A stretch of 64,000 nt of DNA from the NCBI RefSeq assembly GCF_023242315.1, contig NZ_JALLIY010000015.1:62001-126000 (forward strand), read 5' to 3'. The notes under the pieces were generated by a model that saw nothing but the letters and a program-made list of their open reading frames with translations, was not told where the DNA came from and did no database searches. The position numbers were made by a program, and so were the translations under genes. How positions within the stretch are numbered: the first letter of the stretch is position 1; each line of letters opens with the position of its first letter. Source of the DNA: Pseudomonas sp. MWU13-2105 (GTDB lineage Bacteria > Pseudomonadota > Gammaproteobacteria > Pseudomonadales > Pseudomonadaceae). Of this stretch, positions 16,223-24,755 are shown in pieces.

Positions 16223-17773
16223 ATGCCCAGTCCATCGTTGCCCCTGCCGTTCGACCCTGCCGGGATCCACCTCGATCCGGCCAAGGGACTCAGTCGCCAG
16301 CTCTATCAGGCCCTGCGCCTGCGGGTACTGGACGGCCGCCTGGCCAGCGGCAGCCGCCTGCCGGCCAGTCGCGACCTGGCGAGCGCCCTGGCGATCTCCC
16401 GCAATAGCGTGGTGCGGGCCTATGACCAGCTGTACGCCGAGGGCTTTATCGAAGGCCGGATCGGTGATGGCACCTACGTCGCGCAACTGCCGGAAAAAGC
16501 CCTGCCGATCAAAAAGTTGTCCACAAAACTATCCACAGGGTTTTCAACAGGCTTACCCACAGGTTTATCCACAAAATCGACTGAAACTGCTGGGGTTACA
16601 TCCAGTAAAGTTATCCACAATCTGGCCATGGAGCGCATCGAGAGCAACCCGATGCACAAGCCACCAAGCGGTCCGCCGCGGGCTTTTCGGGTCGGCGTGC
16701 CGGCGTTTGACCTGTTTCCCTTTGGCGTTTGGGCCAAGCTGCAGGCGGCTTTCTGGCGCAAACCGGACTTGCAGTTGCTGTGCTACGGTGAGGCGGCGGG
16801 GGAACAGCGCCTGCGCGGCCTGATCGCCGCCTACTTGCGCAGCTCCCGGGGCCTGTCCTGCACGCCTGAACAAATTGTGATCACCAGTGGCGCGCAGCAG
16901 GGCATTAGCCTTTGTGCACAGTTGCTGGTGGACCCGGGCGATGGCGTGGCGGTGGAGAACCCCGGGTACCGCGCGGCGCGTCTGGCCTTCGCGGTGGCGG
17001 GGGCTCATCTGCATGGCGTGGCGGTGGACAACGAAGGGCTGGATTGCGCCGAACTCGCGCAATTACCGGACTGCCGGCTGGTTTATGTGACCCCCTCTCA
17101 CCAATACCCCACCGGCGTGATCATGAGCCTGGCCCGGCGCCTGGAGCTGCTGGCCTGGGCCGAGCGTAGCGGCGGCTGGATCGTCGAGGATGACTACGAC
17201 GGCGAGTACCGCTACAGCGGCGCGCCGCTGGCGCCCCTGGCCGCGCTGGATCGGCAGGGGCGGGTGCTGTATGTCGGGACCTTCGGCAAGATTGCCTTTC
17301 CGGCGTTGCGCCTGGGTTATCTGGTACTGCCGCCGACGTTGGTCGAGGCGTTTTCCCAGCGCCGTGCCCTGGATATGCGGCACTCGGAGGTCAGTACCCA
17401 GGCGGTGATGGCCGAGTTCATGGCCGCCGGGCATTTCCAGCGGCATATCCGGCGCATGCGCCGGGCCGCGCTGAGTCGGCGTAATACCTTGTTGGCCCAT
17501 TGGCCGGCGGCTATCCCGGGCTGTGGCGATTTGCCGGCGGTTGCCGCGGGCCTGCACCTGACGGTGCCGGTGGAGAGCCTGGCCAGGGAGCGAGAGTTGA
17601 TCGCGCAGGCCGAGAGCGTCGGCGTTGAAATCAGCCCCTTGAGCAGCTACTGGATCAGCCAGCCGGAGCCGCCCGAAGACCGGCGCGCCGGCCTGGTCCT
17701 GGGGTTTGCGGCGGTACCGGAGGCCGATATCGAGTCGGCGCTGGCGCGCCTGCGCACGGCCTGGAAGCTTTAG
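16223..17773 (+). CDS. MocR/PdxR-family regulator (GntR helix-turn-helix fused to aminotransferase fold)
   Basis: This 516-residue regulator has an N-terminal winged helix (GLSRQLYQALRLRVLDGRLASGSRLPASRDLA...) joined by a linker to a type I aminotransferase-like domain that should bind pyridoxal phosphate; the Schiff-base lysine is Lys356 in GTFGKIAFPALRLGY. Relatives control vitamin B6, GABA or amino acid genes. The linker at residues 99-118 is an odd repeat of four-residue units (LSTK LSTG FSTG LPTG LSTK). Divergence from the PaiB-like gene suggests it may control that gene and the acetyltransferases. The ATG at 16223 gives the usual N-terminus; a GTG at 16178 is unlikely. Confidence 0.9.
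   Translation: MPSPSLPLPFDPAGIHLDPAKGLSRQLYQALRLRVLDGRLASGSRLPASRDLASALAISRNSVVRAYDQLYAEGFIEGRIGDGTYVAQLPEKALPIKKLSTKLSTGFSTGLPTGLSTKSTETAGVTSSKVIHNLAMERIESNPMHKPPSGPPRAFRVGVPAFDLFPFGVWAKLQAAFWRKPDLQLLCYGEAAGEQRLRGLIAAYLRSSRGLSCTPEQIVITSGAQQGISLCAQLLVDPGDGVAVENPGYRAARLAFAVAGAHLHGVAVDNEGLDCAELAQLPDCRLVYVTPSHQYPTGVIMSLARRLELLAWAERSGGWIVEDDYDGEYRYSGAPLAPLAALDRQGRVLYVGTFGKIAFPALRLGYLVLPPTLVEAFSQRRALDMRHSEVSTQAVMAEFMAAGHFQRHIRRMRRAALSRRNTLLAHWPAAIPGCGDLPAVAAGLHLTVPVESLARERELIAQAESVGVEISPLSSYWISQPEPPEDRRAGLVLGFAAVPEADIESALARLRTAWKL
16517..16619 (+). repeat. Row of DnaA-box-like 9-mers at 12-bp spacing inside the MocR-type gene
   Basis: Same-orientation 9-mers start at 16517 (TTGTCCACA), 16529 (CTATCCACA), 16541 (TTTTCAACA), 16553 (TTACCCACA), 16565 (TTATCCACA) and, out of register, 16611 (TTATCCACA). 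Two match the consensus TTATCCACA perfectly, three differ at one base and one at two. The first five are exactly 12 bp apart and encode the repeated LSTK/LSTG linker. Confidence 0.85.
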
Positions 17774-17860
17774 TCGCAGGGCGGTATTAGCCGGCTACCG
17801 CAGGCCGGAGGGTGGTCGATGATTAGGTGTTCCTGGAACCCGAAACCAGGATGAATACCC

Positions 17861-20800
17861 ATGAGATCCGCCCTCGCTGGCACCACCTTGAGCGAAAACC
17901 AACAGGCTTCGCTGGTCTACACCCTCAGTGACTATTTTGCCCGCCGCCCGAGCCTGGAAAGCGTCGCGCCGGGGCTGGTGCGGGACATGCTGGAAGATGA
18001 ATTGCCGTCGTCCGGGGCGCGGCTGGTGAATGTCGCACTCATTGAGCCGGAACCCGGCAAAGACGACAGCGCCGGTGTGCAATACCGGATCTTGCCCCTG
18101 GCGCACCTGCTGATCGAGCGCTTCCTGGGTGAAAAGGAGCTGGTTCATCCGCCGGGCAGCTATCTGACGCTCTATCCGGGTGCCGAGTATCCGCAGAAGT
18201 TGCTCCTGGGCGTTGAAAAGGTCGAGACGCTGTTGAGCGAATGGGCGCCGTTGCTACTGGATGCGTATAAACAGGAACTGGTCGACTTCTGGAGCTTGCC
18301 GTTGGAACAGGATGTCGCGCCCTGGCAGCGGCTTTCCGAATTCTTCGCCGCGCAATTGCGCCAGGTGTGCGCGGCGCTTTCGGGCGATGAACTGGCCACC
18401 GTGCAGATGGTGCTCGACTATCCCGACCTGGAGGCGCGCCGGGTCAGGTTCGGCAGTGACTGCGCGCAGGCCTATATCCCGATCATCGATACCCGCGACA
18501 AGGATCCCGAGCCCTTGCATGTCCAGGCGCTGGTGTTGAGCCGCTGGGTCGGCCAGCGCCAGATCGTCTTGCTCTACAGCCTGTTCGGCGGGATCGAAGC
18601 GTTCGATTCCAGCGAAGCGCTGGAAGCCTCCCTGGGGTTGACCTTGAGCGGGCAGGGCTCGGATTTCAGGAATTATTCGCCGGACCATCATGTCTTCGAT
18701 GCCCTGACCGTGAGCCTGCTGGCCCGCCAACTGGAGGCCATTGCGGCGATCAAGCCGGGCGACTTTCGCGATCTGTCGGCACTTGATCAGCGATTGCATG
18801 AGCTCAGCGGATTGCAGTCCCTGGTCGGTGCCTTCCGTTCCGGTCACGAGACGAAGCTGGGTCAGTTGCACGACTTGCTTCCCGGCTGGCTGCGCAATGC
18901 CGCGCCATCGCTTCGCACCTGTTATGGGGAGTATGTGGCGGCGCTGGCGTCGGTGCATCGACGGCATGCCGGCAAGGCGTTTCTCGACGGCATTCCCGAT
19001 ATCCTCGCTTTTGCGCGCCAGGCATTGCAGGCGAGTCTGGAGAAAGAGTATCCAAAGGCTGCGCCCGTGTCGGTCGGCGATATCGGCTTGACCTTGACGC
19101 TGGGCACGAACAGCGCGGTCGAACTGGCCAACAAAAGCTTCAACCCTGCAGGCTTTCGCGATGTGACACAGTCCCAGGACTATGCCGCCCTGGCGTTGAA
19201 GAACCTTGAGGCCTTTCCGTGCACGGCGTCCGCGCAGGTGCGCTACAAAGGTCAACCCGCGCCCGCCTGGATGACCTATGAGGCGCTGCGCACGGCGGTG
19301 AGTGACGTCGATATCGGCAGGACCTACCCCGATTTGCTCAGGCAGAAACTGCGATATGACCTGGCCGAGCGCACCCGGCAGGAGCGGCTTTTTACCGACT
19401 ACCTGAGGGTGCTGTTGCCGATGTTGGCGCTGGAGTTGCGACTCAACCAGCAATTGAGCGAACCCGCCCAGCGTTATGTCGAAGCGCTGGTGACGCAAGA
19501 CGTTGGCGTTCAGACGGTCCTGGGGCGGGACATTGTGGTCAGGCCGCTGGCTTTCCTGGTGCACCCGAATGCCACGGCGGACCGGGTGCGCAACATGTTT
19601 GTGATCGGTCCGCAGGCGACGGAGCAGGGGCCGCAGGTGTTGTTCTGCCCAGGCAGCGCCGCACCCTTGCTCGAATTCTCTTCATTTGATGGCTTGTTGG
19701 CGGCTATCAAGGTGGAAGGGGGTTTGCAGCAGTCGGTTCTCGCCGGCCTGGACCCGCTGGCGCGGATGATCTATGACCATGGCGGGTTCGAGGAACCCCA
19801 TCTGGGTAGGGTGATTGTTTCCGATTGGGACGTACCTGAGACCCCACTGCCGGTTGCACTCGATACCACACCACTGTCCGGTTCGTTTGGCGCCGCACTG
19901 TTCGCCGCCAGCGTCGAGGCGTTGATCGCGCATGCCGAGGCGGACTCGGTATCCAATGCCGAAGACCGCTGGAATCGTTTCGTCGATCTGGGCTGGGCCC
20001 TGTTCGGCTTGCTGCAACCCTTTCTGCCCGGCCCGCTGGCGAGTCTGGGGTTGATCGTGCAATTGCTCTCCAGCCTCAAGACCTTCGCAGATCCCAATGC
20101 CGCGCAGCCCTGGGTGGCGTTCGCCGATGTCTTGCTGAACCTGGCGGTGGTGCTGGTGTATCACCGTCGGCCGTTCATCGCTAAAGCCGAGGTTGCTGCC
20201 GGGGCCGTGCGTCCCGGGCCGATCATCGACAACGCCGTGATCAAGGCGCCGGCGGTCAGCGTCGCGCAGCAGTTGGTGTTTGCCTGGACCCGTCCGGGAC
20301 GTCAGTTCAGCGCCTCCGAACTGGTCCGGCTCGAGAAGTTCAAACTGCCGTTGTCCGAGGCTCCGGGCAGTGTGCTGGCTTCGGGGGAGTGGCAAGGCTT
20401 GTATCAGCGTGACGGCTTGCTCTATGCCCAGGTCGACGAGGCCTGGTTTCGGGTGGCGCGCAAGCTCGATGGGGTGGTGATCATTCATGATAGCCACCCG
20501 GCACTCCAGGGGCCTTGGCTGAAAAGCGACGGCGCCGGGCGCTGGCGCTTGGACCGCGGCCTGCGCCTGCTGGGCGGCGTGGGGGAGTTGAGTGTGCGCG
20601 CCGCGAAGAAGTTGAAGTCGCTGGAGAAGAAGGCCCGTGATCTGCTGGCAAGCGTGCCGGCGCTGCTGGCGGATGCCGAGCGCACGGCGAGCGTCGTGGC
20701 TTCGCCTCTCGACATCCAGAACATACTCGAGCTCAAGGCGCAGCCTTTTGAAGAGGCTATCAAGGAGTTAAGCGCGTTGACCCAAGGACTTTCACAGTCA

Positions 20801-21241
20801 CCCCGGTCGCTGATTTCCGATCTGGAGCAGGCGGCAAACACCTTGGCCAACCAGGGCCTGAGCCTGCGGATCAGGTTGACCAAGGAAAGGTTGCCGAGCG
20901 CTGCCGCTGTCGGGTTTCTGCACGCGCAAGGGCAGATCACGATCCGCAAGCTGGGTGAGCGCCGGGATATTTCCCAGGGCAAGGGCACCGATTTTCTGGA
21001 GGAGTACGGCATCAGCGACAGGCAGGGCGGGTCGTTTTGGTTCGCGCACTTCCATTACCCGACGGCGACCACGCCGGCGGCCAGCTATGTCAAAGCGCAC
21101 CTCAAGACCCGCGCGCAGCGTTATCTGGGGCTCGGGTTTCAGATCGCCCAGGCGAGCGCCGGGGGGAAAGTCCAGCCCATCTGGCGCGGGCCGATCGACC
21201 CCGAGACAGCAGGGACGCTGTTCCTGTCGTTGCGCGGCTGA
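17861..21241 (+). CDS. Large toxin-like protein (DUF6543 / dermonecrotic-toxin-domain family)
   Basis: This 1126-residue protein resembles the large pseudomonad proteins annotated with DUF6543 or 'dermonecrotic toxin' domains, related to N-terminal parts of insecticidal FitD/Mcf-like toxins. No Sec signal is visible. Around residues 700-770 a hydrophobic stretch (LFGLLQPFLPGPLASLGLIVQLLSSL, VLLNLAVVLVYHRRPF) could insert in a membrane. The C-terminal 170 residues are basic and of unknown fold. No secretion gene, chaperone or Rhs element is adjacent, so export and target are unknown. The family assignment is by general resemblance and is moderately sure; the reading frame itself is clear. Confidence 0.7.
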   Translation: MRSALAGTTLSENQQASLVYTLSDYFARRPSLESVAPGLVRDMLEDELPSSGARLVNVALIEPEPGKDDSAGVQYRILPLAHLLIERFLGEKELVHPPGSYLTLYPGAEYPQKLLLGVEKVETLLSEWAPLLLDAYKQELVDFWSLPLEQDVAPWQRLSEFFAAQLRQVCAALSGDELATVQMVLDYPDLEARRVRFGSDCAQAYIPIIDTRDKDPEPLHVQALVLSRWVGQRQIVLLYSLFGGIEAFDSSEALEASLGLTLSGQGSDFRNYSPDHHVFDALTVSLLARQLEAIAAIKPGDFRDLSALDQRLHELSGLQSLVGAFRSGHETKLGQLHDLLPGWLRNAAPSLRTCYGEYVAALASVHRRHAGKAFLDGIPDILAFARQALQASLEKEYPKAAPVSVGDIGLTLTLGTNSAVELANKSFNPAGFRDVTQSQDYAALALKNLEAFPCTASAQVRYKGQPAPAWMTYEALRTAVSDVDIGRTYPDLLRQKLRYDLAERTRQERLFTDYLRVLLPMLALELRLNQQLSEPAQRYVEALVTQDVGVQTVLGRDIVVRPLAFLVHPNATADRVRNMFVIGPQATEQGPQVLFCPGSAAPLLEFSSFDGLLAAIKVEGGLQQSVLAGLDPLARMIYDHGGFEEPHLGRVIVSDWDVPETPLPVALDTTPLSGSFGAALFAASVEALIAHAEADSVSNAEDRWNRFVDLGWALFGLLQPFLPGPLASLGLIVQLLSSLKTFADPNAAQPWVAFADVLLNLAVVLVYHRRPFIAKAEVAAGAVRPGPIIDNAVIKAPAVSVAQQLVFAWTRPGRQFSASELVRLEKFKLPLSEAPGSVLASGEWQGLYQRDGLLYAQVDEAWFRVARKLDGVVIIHDSHPALQGPWLKSDGAGRWRLDRGLRLLGGVGELSVRAAKKLKSLEKKARDLLASVPALLADAERTASVVASPLDIQNILELKAQPFEEAIKELSALTQGLSQSPRSLISDLEQAANTLANQGLSLRIRLTKERLPSAAAVGFLHAQGQITIRKLGERRDISQGKGTDFLEEYGISDRQGGSFWFAHFHYPTATTPAASYVKAHLKTRAQRYLGLGFQIAQASAGGKVQPIWRGPIDPETAGTLFLSLRG

Positions 21242-21259
21242 AGACAGTCTGCGCCAGCG

Positions 21260-21337
21260 CAAAGACTGGGCGTGACGATATTTTGCTGGTGGAATGCCGA
21301 GCTGTGGGAGCCGGTGTTTGCGCGCAAAATATCGTCA
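21260..21337. repeat. Extragenic element with perfect 14-bp inverted repeat
   Basis: TGACGATATTTTGC (21273-21286) and GCAAAATATCGTCA (21324-21337) are perfect inverted copies 37 bp apart, between two convergent genes, so the element may act as a bidirectional terminator. Its left end (21260-21282) recurs in reverse at 55939-55961 with 21 of 23 bases identical. Confidence 0.8.
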
Positions 21338-21371
21338 AGCCCCGATCGCTGGGACGAGCCGGTGGTAATCC

Positions 21372-22472
21372 TCAGATTCCGGACTTGATCTTGGTCCAGG
21401 CCCGTGTGCGTGCCCGTTCGGCCTTCTGCTCCAGCGGCTGCAAGGTGTAGAGCGTTTTCATCGCCGCTTCGGTCGGGTACAGGTTGGGATTGCCGCGGAT
21501 CGCCGGATCGACCATTTCGGTGGCGTCCTTGTTCGGGTTCGGATAACCGACAAAGTCGCTGATCGGCGCGATCACCTGGGGTTGCAGCAGGTAGTTGATA
21601 AAGGTGTAGGCGTCCTGGGTGTCCTTCGCCCCTTTGGGGATCGCCAGCATATCGAACCAGATCGGCGCGCCTTCCTTGGGCAGGCGCATGTCCACCACCA
21701 CGCCGTTCTTGGCTTCCTTGGCGCGGTTGGCGGCCTGGGAGAAGCTGCCGGAATAACCGACGGCCACGCAGATGTCACCGTTGGCAATGTCGGCCATGTA
21801 CTTGGACGAGTGGAAGTAGGTGATGTACGGACGGATCTTCAGCAGCAGCGCCTCGGCTTTTTCATAGTCCTTGGGGTTGTTGCTGTTGGGGTTCAGGCCC
21901 AGGTGCTGCAAGGCCAGCGGCAGGATCTCCGATGGCGAGTCGAGCAAGGCGACGCCGCATTGCTTGAGCTTGCTGATGTTCTCTTCCTTGAAGATCAGGT
22001 CCCAGCTGTCCACCGGCGCCTTGTCACCCAGTACCGCCTTGACCTTGTCCGGGTTGAAGCCGATCAGGATGGTGCCGTACATGTAGGGCACGGCGAACTT
22101 GTTGCCCGGGTCGTTGGCCTCGATCAGCTTCATCAGCTTGGGATCGAGGTGGTTCCAGTTCGGCAGTTTGCTGCGGTCCAGCGGCTGGAACACCCCGGCT
22201 TCGATCTGCTTGGCGAGGAACACGTTGGACGGCACCACCACGTCATAGCCGGAGTTGCCGGTGAGCAGCTTGGCTTCCAGGGCCTCGTTGGTGTCGAAGA
22301 TGTCGTAGACCAACTTGACCTGGGTGTTCTGGGCCTTGAAGTCGTCCAGGGCCTTGGGGGTGATGTAGTCGAACCAGTTGTAGACCCGCAGGGTGCGCTC
22401 CTCGGCGTGGGCCGCGGTGCCGAGCACGGCGGCGCAGAGGGCTGGAGCAATAAGACGCTTGAGCTTGTTCAT
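21372..22472 (-). CDS. Polyamine ABC transporter periplasmic substrate-binding protein (PotF/SpuD family)
   Basis: This 366-residue protein has a signal peptide (MNKLKRLIAPALCAAVLGTAAHA) and the classical start of spermidine/putrescine-binding proteins (LRVYNWFDYITPKALDDFKAQ), followed by YDVVVPSNVFLAKQI, the ligand-cleft segment. It follows the acetylpolyamine amidohydrolase-like gene by 12 bp in the same direction, so import and deacetylation of a polyamine derivative are probably linked. The ABC permease and ATPase genes are not in the window; it must use those encoded elsewhere or act as a sensor. Confidence 0.92.
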   Translation of the reverse strand: MNKLKRLIAPALCAAVLGTAAHAEERTLRVYNWFDYITPKALDDFKAQNTQVKLVYDIFDTNEALEAKLLTGNSGYDVVVPSNVFLAKQIEAGVFQPLDRSKLPNWNHLDPKLMKLIEANDPGNKFAVPYMYGTILIGFNPDKVKAVLGDKAPVDSWDLIFKEENISKLKQCGVALLDSPSEILPLALQHLGLNPNSNNPKDYEKAEALLLKIRPYITYFHSSKYMADIANGDICVAVGYSGSFSQAANRAKEAKNGVVVDMRLPKEGAPIWFDMLAIPKGAKDTQDAYTFINYLLQPQVIAPISDFVGYPNPNKDATEMVDPAIRGNPNLYPTEAAMKTLYTLQPLEQKAERARTRAWTKIKSGI

Positions 22473-22484
22473 TGTTCTAATTCC

Positions 22485-23516
22485 TCATAGAGCGTATTGG
22501 AAACCTTCGAGTACGTTCACGGCATTGATGCCGATTTCTTCTACCGCGTAGCCGCCTTCCATCACGAACAGCGTCGGCTTGCCCAGGCGGGCGATGCGTT
22601 CGCCCATGCGCAGGTAGTCCGGGCTGTCGAGCTTGAACTGGGAAATCGGATCGTCCTTGAAGGTGTCCACGCCCAGGGAAACCACCACGACATCGGGGGC
22701 ATAGCGTTCGATCTCGCCGCAGGCCTGTTCCAGCGCCGCGCTCCACTGCTCCCAGGCGGTGCCGGCGGCCAGCGGATAGTTGAAGTTGAAGCCCTCGCCG
22801 GCGCCTTCGCCGAACTCGTCGGCATAGCCGAGGAAGAATGGGAACTCGGCTTCCGGGTGGCCGTGGATCGAGGTGAAGAGCACATCGTCGCGCTCATAGA
22901 AAATCGATTGGGTGCCGTTGCCGTGGTGATAGTCGACGTCGAGGATCGCGACCTTCTTGTGGCCTTGGTCGAGAAACGCCTGGGCGGCGATGGCGGCGTT
23001 GTTCAGGTAGCAGTAACCGCCCATCAGGTCGCTGGCGGCGTGATGTCCCGGCGGGCGGCAGAGGGCGAAGGCGCTGCGGGCGCCGCGCTGGATTTCGGCC
23101 TGGGCGCTGAGGGCGACCTGGGCCGCGCTATAGGCGGCCTGCCAGGTACCGGCGGTGATCGGTGCGCCGCCGTCGAAGCTGTAGTAGCCGAGTTCGCCGT
23201 GCAGGTTTTTCGGGATCACCCGGCGCAGGGTGCGGGCCGGCCAGGTGAAGGGCAGCAGGTCGCCGTCATGGCCTTGTTCGGCCCAACGCTCCCAAGCGCC
23301 TTTGAAGAAGTTCAGGTAGGCCTCGTCGTGAACGCGGCGGATCGGCTCCAGGCCGAAGTCCTCCGGTTCGCACACCGGGCCCAGGGCCTGGTGTTGCACA
23401 CGGGCCAGTATATGGTCGGCGCGCGAAGGCATTTCGAAGCAGGGCATCAATTGCCCGTCGATCAGTTCGCAGCGGCCGTGGTGCAGGTGGTGATCGTCTG
23501 AGTAGACCGTCAGCAT
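22485..23516 (-). CDS. Acetylpolyamine amidohydrolase / histone deacetylase family protein
   Basis: This 343-residue zinc hydrolase belongs to the class of bacterial acetylpolyamine amidohydrolases. The active-site features are present: the catalytic histidine pair in RPPGHHA, zinc ligands in ILDVDYHHGNGT and LGVDTFKDDP, and GGYCYLNN. P. aeruginosa has such enzymes that release acetate from acetylputrescine or acetylcadaverine. It is followed by a polyamine-binding protein gene, which supports that substrate class over histone-like proteins. The ATG has a GGAGAA site. A direct repeat upstream may bind the divergent AraC-type regulator's class of proteins. Confidence 0.92.
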   Translation of the reverse strand: MLTVYSDDHHLHHGRCELIDGQLMPCFEMPSRADHILARVQHQALGPVCEPEDFGLEPIRRVHDEAYLNFFKGAWERWAEQGHDGDLLPFTWPARTLRRVIPKNLHGELGYYSFDGGAPITAGTWQAAYSAAQVALSAQAEIQRGARSAFALCRPPGHHAASDLMGGYCYLNNAAIAAQAFLDQGHKKVAILDVDYHHGNGTQSIFYERDDVLFTSIHGHPEAEFPFFLGYADEFGEGAGEGFNFNYPLAAGTAWEQWSAALEQACGEIERYAPDVVVVSLGVDTFKDDPISQFKLDSPDYLRMGERIARLGKPTLFVMEGGYAVEEIGINAVNVLEGFQYAL

Positions 23517-23587
23517 TTATTGTTCTCCGGTAGCGTGGACGTGGCCTCATTCTTGATGCCTGGCGCTTTTGGGAGAACGGCGGGAGC

Positions 23588-23615
23588 GGCCAAAAGGGGA
23601 CTGATATGGCCAAAA
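23588..23615. promoter_or_regulatory. Direct repeat GGCCAAAA spaced by 20 bp (candidate AraC-type site)
   Basis: GGCCAAAA occurs at 23588-23595 and 23608-23615 in the same orientation, about two helical turns apart, 72-100 bp upstream of the amidohydrolase start. AraC-family proteins bind such direct repeats, and an AraC-type gene is the immediate neighbour. Assignment is inference. Confidence 0.45.
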
Positions 23616-23713
23616 AATGTGTCCTTATTTCGCCCCTGAACGGGGCGTAGGGGCCCTTTTTGGGGGCGCAACACGCGGCCTCGGGTTGGCGGTGTTGGCG
23701 TGGGCTTGGCGCC

Positions 23714-24718
23714 TCAGGGGCGGAACTGGCTCGGACTGACGCCGCTCCAGCGCACGAAGGCATGGCGGAAGCTGGCGGTTTCACTGAAGCCCAGTTCATC
23801 GGCAATGCGGTGAATCGGTAGCTGACCTTCCCTGAGTAACTGTTTGGCCCGTTCGAAGCGCAGTTCGTCGAGCAACTCCTGATAGCTGCAGCCCAGGTCG
23901 TTGAGGTGCCGGCGCAGGGTGCGAGCCGAGCATTTCATCTGTTCGGCCAGGCCCTCCAGGCCTGGGGCGGTATGCAGTTGCGCGGCGAGCAAGTGGCGGA
24001 TGCGCCCGAGCCAGGCCTGGCGACCGGTGAACTCCAGGTTGTGCTTGCGACAGCGCTCGGCCATGGCCTGGTGAGTGATGGCGTCCGCCAGGGGCAAGGG
24101 TTGCTCCAGCCAATGCTGGTCGAAGGCGAAGGCGTTGCTGCCGGCCGAGAACTGTAGCGGGCAATCGAAGCTGTTGCCGTAGTCGGTCTGATAGTCCGGC
24201 GCCTCGTGCTCGAAGCGTGCCGCCAGCAAGGGCAGCGGGTGCCCCAGCAGGTCGTCGCAGATGACTTTCAGCGAGGCCAGGCACAGCTCGGTGTTGAACA
24301 CCGCCAACTGCGGGTTTTCCCGATAATCCGCGGCGGTGAACCAGATCCGTTCGCCGTCGGCTTCCAGGCTCAGTTCGAACAGTGTTCCCAATAGCGCCGG
24401 ATAGCGCAGGGCCAGGCGCAAAGCGTCACCGAAGGTGGCACTGGTGAGCAGGGCATAGCCGAGGATGCCATAGGCCGAGACATGCATCCGGCGACCCAGT
24501 TCCAGGCCGATTTCCCGGCGCAGGGCCACGGCATTGCTGCACACCTGCATTTCCTGGTTGGTGGTGATGCGGGTGTCGGCGCGGCTCAGGTCGGCGGCGC
24601 TGATGCCGCTGCCGGCCAGCAGCGCATCGCTGGCAAAACCCTTGTCGCGGAAGGTGTTGAGCACCAGGGAAACCGCGTTGAGGGTGGTGAGGTGAGAGTG
24701 GAGCATGCTCGATTCCAT
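23714..24718 (-). CDS. AraC-family transcriptional regulator (OruR-like)
   Basis: This 334-residue regulator has an N-terminal 'arabinose-binding-like' domain of the OruR/ArgR type (GLELGRRMHVSAYGILGYALLTSATFGDAL is characteristic) and a C-terminal pair of helix-turn-helices (SARTLRRHLNDLGCSYQELLDE and IADELGFSETASFRHAFVRWSGVSPSQFR). It lies upstream of the amidohydrolase and binding-protein genes in the same direction and probably controls polyamine or amino acid use. An ATG at 24706 is an alternative start with a weak GGAA upstream; neither start has a strong ribosome site. Confidence 0.9.
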   Translation of the reverse strand: MESSMLHSHLTTLNAVSLVLNTFRDKGFASDALLAGSGISAADLSRADTRITTNQEMQVCSNAVALRREIGLELGRRMHVSAYGILGYALLTSATFGDALRLALRYPALLGTLFELSLEADGERIWFTAADYRENPQLAVFNTELCLASLKVICDDLLGHPLPLLAARFEHEAPDYQTDYGNSFDCPLQFSAGSNAFAFDQHWLEQPLPLADAITHQAMAERCRKHNLEFTGRQAWLGRIRHLLAAQLHTAPGLEGLAEQMKCSARTLRRHLNDLGCSYQELLDELRFERAKQLLREGQLPIHRIADELGFSETASFRHAFVRWSGVSPSQFRP

Positions 24719-24755
24719 CCATGGGAGGTATGGGAATCGAGCAAGTTGTGTGCCG

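Noticed and set aside
16517..16619. DnaA-box cluster as a replication origin
   Set aside because: It lies inside a coding region, has no adjacent AT-rich unwinding stretch and no dnaA/dnaN/gyrB neighbours; titration or chance expansion is more likely.
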